From the NCBI GenBank assembly GCA_014634225.1, contig BLFN01000010.1, forward strand, positions 700,854 through 713,305: a stretch of DNA of 12,452 nt, in the 5' to 3' direction. Positions 1 to 9,100 of the stretch are shown here, one piece after another. Each line of letters opens with the position of its first letter. Position 1 is the first letter of the stretch. Source of the DNA: Acropora yongei. Lineage: Eukaryota > Cnidaria > Anthozoa > Scleractinia > Acroporidae. The notes below the pieces were generated by a model, which saw only the letters and a list, made by a program, of their open reading frames with translations, was not told where the DNA came from and made no database searches. The position numbers were made by a program, and so were the translations under genes.

Positions 1-33
1 CATTAAATTTTGTCTTACCTTTTCAATTGATAG

Positions 34-101
34 CTTTACATTGATGCCACCGAAGTGCTCAAGGGACAAGAGGATCTTGACAAGACATCGTTTTTACCGA
101 G
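34..101 (+). CDS. UBA6: UBA6 exon 1 of the window (end of inactive adenylation domain)
   Basis: It begins after the AG at 32-33 and reads [12 protein letters not shown]...SFLPR, matching the LYLEAADIVESL...FLPRG strand that closes the first half of animal UBA6. It ends in phase 2 before gtctga, a weak donor. The next exon completes the split Arg codon. Upstream bases 1-33 are the end of the previous intron. Confidence 0.8.
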
Positions 102-3100
102 GTCTGATTGATTTCTGTTCGGGAAAACTCGAAAAAAAATACGAGTACTTCCGATTATTGGTGCCGGTGCTGTACCACTGAACTATACGAAACCGCAAAT
201 GCATGTATGTGGAAGGTGATGGTCTGCCATCAGCTTGCGCTTGAAGGAATGCACGGACCACCTCTATATCCAAATTAATGGAATTAACACTTTTCATGTA
301 CACTACAGAATTAAAGCAGCTATGACTGCTACGGCAGATAAAAGTTAAAAATGAACATTTGCGCAAATGTGCAATGATATTTTGCGATTATTGTCCCTTG
401 CTCGCGTTCTATATTGTTGACAATGTATGCTTCCGTATGACTGGTTCGATCACGTTAAAATTAAATTAAAGCATGAAAGATTTACTGTTGAGTGGTCACG
501 TTGTCGTTTAAGCCTTAAATTTGAAGATTCACGTTGTTGTTTGACGGTCAAAAAATTCTGCTAAAGTGTGTGCAGAACGTGTAGCACGATTACTTTTCAT
601 CACATCACTGCTTTCTGGGGATGTCGTGGCGGTCGCCGATATAGTCCTAGCTTAAACTCCCTACTATTGTGTTAGCCCTGTGTTGGTAATCCCGGCTAAA
701 GCAAAAGGGCGCTTCAAATTCTGTATTCCTGCATGTCGTGGCCCAATAATGACGTTATTTTCGTTTTTTAGGCAAGATCGTTACGATTTACTGTGCATTT
801 GTATTGGAGAAGAGCTGCGTTTGAAACTGGCCAATCTAAGGTTATTTATGGTGAGATACCTACCCAATGTTGAAGATTAAACTACCAGCTCTGTAATATA
901 TCACCTCAGTGGGCTTTTATTTCCAATGCAGTTTGGAATTTCTTGTAGGAATTTTTTTTTTGTTCTTTCTAGCAGTTCCTCCCGATTATGACTGGTCTTT
1001 TTTGATGACGAATAGTTTCTGCGAGCATGTTTTCCTTTTTATTCTCTTCACTGATAAAACCTGAGGGACTGAAAACTTAAGGTTGTTTTAGTAATTGTTG
1101 GTTTCCTTACCTTTGCTTGGTGGAGGCAGTTTCGTTAAGTTCTTAACAGCCACTGGATCGCGGACTGCGTTTGGCACAGTTCCAGATCCCACTCTAACTA
1201 CTGGCTGGATTTGTGTTCTGTGGTCCTGAATTCAACTCCTTTGTGCCATGGAAACAGCCATCTGGTTGCCGCCTGCCGCCCAACGTTTCCCTCTTCTCTT
1301 GCCAGTGTATCGTTCTCTCACCAGTGCGTCCAAATTCCATTTTGTAGATTTCCCGCGTTCATCACCTTTGAGACTGTAACTACGCGGACTTATTCCTTCA
1401 GATCTTCTAAGTGGGGTGCCTGTGAATTACGTAAGATATCATTAAGTGCACTTAACCATAAACTTTTGGCTTTTGTTTCCTTAGGTTGGGTGTGGAGCTA
1501 TCGGCTGTGAGCTGTTAAAGAACTTTGCTCTTTTGGGAATTTCAACTGGCCAGACTGGCATGGTATTTGCTCGTCTCTCTTCTTGTACAGAGGCTTCTTC
1601 AATTAAGTAGTCGATAAAATATGAGCGGAAGATTTATATGGCACGCGCCTTCGGTTCGCCATTGTAAACGCCCATTCAGATCGGACGCAAATATTTTATC
1701 GTACTTGTGAAATGAAATAGTTGGAGAGATCTGTATGAAAGGTTAATGAATGTGAATAAACTCAGTAGGAGTTCGTATCAAAAGTTAAAACAACTGATTA
1801 ATAATTCATCAACCCCAGTTGATTTGTATTGGAGTTCACAGAGGAGCACATGTGACTTATTGATTGGTCATAACTCTTGTGAATTATTAGTGATTTTAAA
1901 AGTCTTTTTTATGTCACATATCACAGATGACTGTCACAGACAACGACCTCATCGAAAAATCGAACTTAAATCGTCAGTTCTTATTCCGACCTCACCACAT
2001 TCAGGTAAGAAGTAGAAACGAAAGATTTGCAGCATATTATTCTGTGGGATAGGTAGCTCATTATTTTAAACCATTTTCGTAAAGTCAGCAGAAGGACGAT
2101 TCAAAGCTTACCTTAAGGTTAAAGAAAATATCGGTACAAATTTGAGTGCGAATTTTGCCCAGCTGTGCATGATTTATCTTTGTTGACGTTATCCCTTGGA
2201 CGCCATTTTGTTCCGTCGCTTCGGCGAAAAGCGTTATGGGATTTTAAAACTATTTTCAGATCTGGTGGCCGCATGTCCGTGCTAACGAAGGAGTGCCGAC
2301 TTATTTCCATACTTTTTCTTATCTTTCTGGTTTCTCGTGTACTCGCATCGCGCAAGTGTTAACTGCTAAGTACAAGCGTGGTCAAGATCATTGAGCTCCT
2401 ACAGTTGTGGGAACATTTTGCAACTTGATCATGATTTCCTTAGCGCTGTAAATAAAAACGAAATTGAAAGAAACTTTGCTGAAAATTTCTCTCTTTGCAG
2501 AAACCCAAATCAGTGACTGCCGCTTCGTCAGTTGCATCAATAAACCCAGGTAGACAAATTTGTTGGCTTTTAGCACCTTTCTTAATTATATTGAGGCAAA
2601 ATCATTTTGCCTCAATACAATTAAGTGGAAAGAAGAAAGTGAGATAGAGAGTTGTTCTCGTCTCGTTTTTGACGTAGTCGCTCATACATGTTCAATGTAG
2701 TTGCATAATGAGATTAAATCCGCCTTGTATAGGCGCCACAAAGTGTCATATGGTGTCCCCTCTAAGCTTACTTATAAGTTATGCCTGGGAGATATTTTGT
2801 GACTTGTACATAATATGTCAGGAATGTCATTAAGTCGGTGTTTTTAGAAAACACCCCTCTACGGTATCTTACTATTGCCGATTTCCATCGTGACGACTTC
2901 TTTGTTTTCAGATGTCCATGTGGATCCCCATCAACACAAAGGTAAGGTTTATGTTTGAACATAAAAATAAACCCTTTGAGTAAAGGTTCAGTCCTTCGGT
3001 TTGACGGTATACCCCACGAAGGAATGTTCGAGAATGTTCACATCCCACACTGACTTATCCCCTGGGAATTCAAACCTTTTGTCTTGCATCTCCCATTTCC

Positions 3101-6100
3101 TATACTTCTCTATTTCTCTGCCTTTAGATAAGGTTGCTGACTATTTGAATGAAAGTATGAACCCAGTTGTTACTTACTAAGGATGATCTTTTCGCCAGTT
3201 GCTTTAGTACGCCGCACCACTCAAGCTGACATTTTGACTCCAAGATGCTGGCAGCAGTACTGAATTTTCTGTTACTTCACCGTTTTGCAGTTTGTCCAGA
3301 AACTGAGGAATCTCTGTACACTGATAAGTTTTTTGAGAGTCAAGATCTCATTGTCAACGCCCTTGACAATGTAGAAGCCAGGCGCTACATGGATAGGTGA
3401 GGATGCCACACCTTCAACTAAGATAAGAATAAATTGTATCTAGCGGCGACAGTATTCAAGAGTATACCACTCAGGGCCCGGTTGTTCAAAACCCGATAAC
3501 TCCAGATTAAAAGTTAACCAGGGAGTTTATTTCTCAACTCCAAGGTGTTGTTCAACGCTGATATTCGGCAAAACTTTACATCAGAAGAAGTCGATTTTGA
3601 AAAGCAAGAATAAGCAAAAGAAGCTTTCACCAAAAAGCTGAAAATGTGAAAGTAAAGTTGACACTAATCCTGGATTAAGTTAATCGGCTTTCGAACAACC
3701 GGGCCCAGTTGGTCGCCTTTTGATGTCGAAGTAGACAGACATTGCTCGTTTTAGAAAAGGTCACCACACTTGCGATATTACAAATAAACAGTAAAATTTC
3801 GCACCCAATTTAAGAAGTTATTTGTCCACTGGAAGTAAATTGCCTTGAGCATCATACTTTCCCGTCCACCTTTAGCTTGCGCATAGGGTCTGAGTCATTG
3901 CTTTTGGCTGGAATTTATGGAACCTTACTTTGTCGTCTCTCTGCAGCCGTTGTGTGAGCACCCAAAGGGCTTTACTGGAGTCAGGAACAATGGGACCTAA
4001 GGGACATGTTCAGGTAAGGAAAGCGAGGATTTCCTGTAAACATGATTAATGATTCAACTCTTCGCCGTTCACTTATCTCCGCTGATATGTCTTCGACAGG
4101 TGATCGTTCCTCATCTCACAGAATCTTATGCAAGTCAGGTGCGTATGGTCAAGTTGTTGAGGACCACGACGGAAAAAAAAACTGACGATTCTAACTAGTT
4201 CCTGCTTCCATTGATACCAGCTCCCACATCTGTTTGAACTACCAATGTTAAATAAAGTTTTGTTTCCTTTGCTTTGAATGATGGTACCAGGTAAATCATT
4301 GTTCTCTTCTTTGAAGTCAAAAGGCAACCGAAATGCAGTAGTTGTTACATCAATTACAACTACCACTTTTTTTGTTATTTTTCTAATCATAGCGGGACCC
4401 TCCAGAGGAAGAGGTACCTCACTGCACCCTGAAGTCCTTTCCAGCTATAATAGAGCACACGATACAGTGGGCCCGTGACAAGGTGAGAATGATGAGGCCT
4501 CTAATAACTGTCCTCTTTAATATGGCGCTCCTTAATATGGGACCAATTTGATTTTTGCTATACGACTACGTTTGTTGAACTCTATTCGCTGTATAAGTTT
4601 ATATTGTTAATTGTTGACTGTTGTTTTTGTTTTCAGTTTGAAAATTGTTTCACCCAAAAACCAGAGTTGTACAAGAAGTTCTGGGAATCGAGTGGATCCC
4701 CCGAACAGCTTTTGCAAGTAAGGGACGGAAAAAANNNNNNNNNNNNNNNNNNNNNNNNNNNNNNNNNNNNNNNNNNNNNNNNNNNNNNNNNNNNNNNNNN
4801 NNNNNNNNNNNNNNNNNNNNNNNNNNNNNNNNNNNNNNNNNNNNNNNNNNNNNNNNNNNNNNNNNNNNNNNNNNNNNNNNNNNNNNNNNNNNNNNNNNNN
4901 NNNNNNNNNNNNNNNNNNNNNNNNNNNNNNNNNNNNNNNNNNNNNNNNNNNNCTTCTTAACTCATTGTCCGCCATATTTGTCGAGCAGAAGCCTGGGTTC
5001 AAGTGTTGCGAGCAATGTTGCGTTAAAAATCGTCTCGTGTAACATACCGTTGCCGCAACAAAGTTGCGTTAAAAGTTGTCTCGTGTAACATGGATTAAAA
5101 ATTGGCGTTAAAAATCGGCGTTAAAAATCGGCTCGTGTAACATCACCTTTAGAGTATATGGCAAGGTATGTGCGTGGAAACTTTGTTTTCTCGATGCAAT
5201 TCGATGTATTTCTTTTGCTTTTAGACTCTTCAATCTGGAGACGAACCTGAAGGCGTCTATCGAGTCTTGAAGTTACTAAAACGGCGCCCAAAAGACTGGG
5301 CAAGCTGCGTGGAGCTCAGCAGAATAGAATTTGAGAAGTACTACAACCACAAGGTAAGAGGAAATTGAACAGAAGGGAAAAAGGAACCCTCTTTGCATGT
5401 TTCATAATCCCGGGGCTGTATAGAATTACCGCAGTCCAAAATTCGCGGGTTGTCTGTCGCGGAATTTTAGGTACAGATCAGCATTTCTTAGTCTGATCGT
5501 AGTAATGATGAGCTCTGTGGACGAGAATGCGCTGTCTATAATGAAAAATTAGCTTACAACAAGTTTAGACTTTCATTGTGTTCTAGGAGTAAGAAAATTT
5601 TGTATGTCAAGCGAAGTGATGAGGGGGGAATTATCACTGTCAAAAGAATACAAGAGGAATGACATTGCACAAGATGATTTATCTTATTTTTTTTTAGGCG
5701 AAACAACTGCTCCACGCCTTTCCCCTAGACACGAGGGTGAAGGATGGATGTGAGTAGCTTTTGCATTCTTGCTAGTGTCATTTTTGGCCGCTCTGCGCAG
5801 CTTGTGTAACAGCTCTAGATATTTTTTGCAGCACTTTTTTGGCAAAGCCCGAAGAGACCACCGATACCACAACAATTCGACGCGAAGAATGATCTGTAAG
5901 TTGATTGACTTTTTTGTGACCTATTTTGCTAATGGAAAGTTCGCAGTGAACTGTGGTTAGTTTAAATCTCGAACAGTTTGATGATTCATTTGTCTGTTTG
6001 CCCCTTCAAAGGACTGGAACTACCCAAGATTCCTCGAGAAATTAGTTTCAGCAAAATCATCCATTCTTACCTCTTTAATTTTCTCCTTGAGAACAGCAGC

Positions 6101-9100
6101 TATCAAGGCAGAGTTCCCTTAGCTGGAGAAAGTTAAAGAGATTTTAAGTTTCCTCTTTCGCTGTTTTCGTGCAGACCTTTTGAACTTTGAGCTTTGTTTT
6201 TCATCGCTGTACACGATTGCACGAATGATAGTAGAAAAGAAAGTGTACTTAAGCAGGATAAACTTGTAATGTTATGTAATGTCATGTATACTTGATTGAC
6301 CTTTCCCCGCTGGGGCTTTTCACGGCCAATGAAATAAACTTAACAGGTTAAGAATCCCAACTGGGAAGTTCAACCAGAGCCACCTGAAACAAATCCAGCC
6401 AGTGGTCAGAGCGGGATTTGACGTCGGGATCTCCGGCTTTCAAGTCCCGCACCCTAACCACTCGGCCAGGCTGCTTCGCCATACTTATTCCTAAGTGTGC
6501 ATGCTCTGTTCATTGTACTGTTCGTAGTAGTGTATTAAAGCGCTATTGTTTTAAAACTGTCCCAGACCATCAAACTCTTCCGAGGAAAATCATCAATGTT
6601 AAATCGAACTTCCTTAATTGCCCAGCCTCCACCAGTCTCCCGTTGTTCAGTGGCAGAATCTCCGAACTAGTTACCGAGAGATCACGTTTTCCCGAGTCAC
6701 TGTCGCAAAACACGTCGACGGTTATGTGAAAAGTTTCGAACATTTAAGAATTGACTATGTCAACATTCACTCCCCAGACACATGATGTTCATACGAAGTA
6801 GCAGTAAACTTCACGCTGATTCCTATGGCATCCAGTACTCAAAACAGGTTTGTTCATGACATATCATAAAACCCCGAAAATAGGCCCCGGGGCTTATATT
6901 TTTCAAAGGCCCTTCTTGAGGGGCCTATATTCTGAGGGACTTTTGCGTTACAAAAGCGATTTAGTCAGCTCATAGTCAGAAGGTAAATAAAAAAATTTGG
7001 TACCGTATCAGTTTTGGTTTGTTTTACTTTGTATTTGACGACAATTTCTAAGTGTAAGAGGGCTTATGTTCGGGGGGGGGGGGCGATTTGACGGAGGGTT
7101 TTCTGCGTTACGAGTGTGGGGGGCTTTTATTTGAAGGAGCGTATACATGAACGGGCTTATTTTCGGAATTTTGTGGTATCAAGCATTCCTTGAAAATGCA
7201 AGACGTCGCCTAATAATCGTAAAGTAAATCTACGAAATGGAGCTTTGAGACATGAGTTGGAGCATTCTACAGATGTGCAGGAGGCCATAGTTTTAAATCC
7301 CTAATCATACGAAAACCAGGCCTCTCTTCCTTTTTCATGACAACCAAGGAATTAGTGCTTCTTTGCATTAATATGTGCAAATGGCTTGTCATTGAATAGC
7401 GTAGTTTATGTTTTGTAGCTCTTTCCTCGTAACCTTTTTTGGGCGGTCACTCAAAAACGCCTGAAACCTTTTGGGACTTTGAAGAAACGAACCCTTGCTC
7501 GCTCTGATTCGTCTTGTGTTTTGTTAGATTCTCTGGCCTTTAAATGCTTTCTTATACTTTTTAAAACAGGATTTAAGTGATAATTGCATAGTTGAAATTC
7601 TTCAAAGAGTCCAAGTTCCAGAATTCATACCAAAATCAAAGGTACGTCTGAAGCTCAGCTTTGCCTTTCCAGAATATTATCCAAGGGAATTTCTTTGGCA
7701 TTTCGGTTTCTTCCCTCTGGGAATCAAGTCGTGGGCGAATCATGGACTGAAAACTAACAATGAAACAAGCCGCCCTGATTTATATGTGTTATTTTTCGTT
7801 GTTGGTTTCAGCAAATCGAAACAGATGAAACTGCTTCTAAATCTGCTGAGACATCATCTTTTGATGTAGACAAGTTAATACTCTATCTGAAAGAATTGAT
7901 AGCTGAAGGACTTAAATCTAGTGAAGGTATGGCGTTAATCAGTTTCGCTTGCCAGATAATTTTGTGCCCAGTCTGTCTTGATCACTTGCTGGCGTTCAAG
8001 CGTTTGAGCTTTCTGCGCAAGCACAGACTTCCAAGTCGATTTGTCCGCGATGGAGTCGCGATTTCATTGCGACCAGAATGCGAAGCTCTTTGTTCAAGCG
8101 GAAGTGCTTGCTACTCAGGTTACCCTACCCGCCCCGGCCTTCCTCTTCTTAAATATGTCCTTGTTTTTCGTGTACCTTTTGATTTTCTCTCAGATGTGTT
8201 ACCGATGTTTGCGCAAGAATTTGAGAAAGACGATGATTCTAATGGCCATATAGACTTCATTACATCAGCTTCAGTAAGTTAAACACGACTTTTACCCTCT
8301 TTCTTTGGCCAATTCTTTTTTCACGAACACAAAGCTCCTTATCTCCTAGCCGATGACTCCTTCGGTGATCGCCTATTCTACAGAACACCCAATTTGAAGT
8401 GAATATGAGAAAAATTGTCAAATTAACCAGTGAGGTCCCAGTGCACCCGAGAATCATATCAGCTGTGGAATGCATAACGCAAATCCCACACAGCCTGTGC
8501 CCCTGGGCTGGAAGGAGTTTGTAAGCCAAATTCTCAGCATTAATCAAGGTGTGCATTAATGTAAATTTCCTATTTTGTTTTGTTCATTGCCCTCTTACAG
8601 AACCTGCGCGCGACTATGTACAGTATAGAGAACGCTGACCGGCTAAAAACCAAGAAAATCGCGGGAAAAATAGTTCCTGCGATCGCCACTACCACAGCCG
8701 CAGTAGCTGGTTTGGTAAGTATTTTTTTTCAAGCACATGAAATGAGAGAATGGATTACTAAGCTTGCTTACTCGGTAATTCCAATAATTATCCTGCTTAC
8801 GGATCTTGATCTTTTCTTGCTAGCCTAGCCGTCCAACTTAGATCCGTACGGTGTTGAAATAATTTCGACAGAGAGATTGAAGTGATTGAAGACGGCGGCT
8901 TTCCAATGCCTTCCGTTGTGGAACTTACTTCCCGTCTGGGAACATTGATTATTTCACAATTTTTCCATTGGCGCGCTTGATATGTGAGGTAAATGGATGC
9001 GGCGCAAAGCGCCGAATTTGCTATAAACGCTCCTAGCGGACAAGCACGAATAAAGTAATTGTTAAATGACATCAAATTCTGAACGCTTGAAAATTAAAAC

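Larger units (their letters stand above)
4718..5224 (+). other. Intron 11 with gap
   Basis: The intron contains a run of 218 N and a cluster of 29-base repeats at 5017-5143. Its true length is unknown because the gap size may be an estimate. Confidence 0.85.

Noticed and set aside
1211..1510. 99-codon open stretch on the + strand
   Set aside because: It runs through a SINE copy and across the exon 3 acceptor in a different frame from the E1 protein.
1563..1926. Possible U12-type intron because the donor is gtattt
   Set aside because: It lacks the GTATCCTT donor consensus; an ordinary weak GT-AG intron is the simpler reading.
4604..5088. Long open stretches across the gap on both strands
   Set aside because: Their length comes from N codons that cannot contain stops; only 4637-4717 is real coding sequence.
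5495..5570. Possible C/D-box snoRNA in intron 12
   Set aside because: A TGATGAG-like C box is present but no CTGA D box or terminal stem occurs at a suitable distance.
6041..6130. Open stretch in intron 14 preceded by tttcag, considered as the missing exon 15
   Set aside because: Neither frame matches the expected helix. The exon at 6778-6847 matches it and restores phase exactly.
6388..6480. Possible functional tRNA gene on the minus strand
   Set aside because: Only the A box is good. The B box is degenerate, no full cloverleaf is apparent, and the tail is shared with another copy at 1186-1214, so it is a SINE.
7896..8282. 128-codon open stretch on the + strand
   Set aside because: It reads through exon 17, intron 17 and exon 18. 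Only the two ends match E1, and the donor at 7927 and acceptor at 8193 remove the middle with frame preserved.
8260..8556. 98-codon minus-strand open stretch
   Set aside because: It is antisense to exon 18 and intron 18 and has no recognisable domain or splice support.
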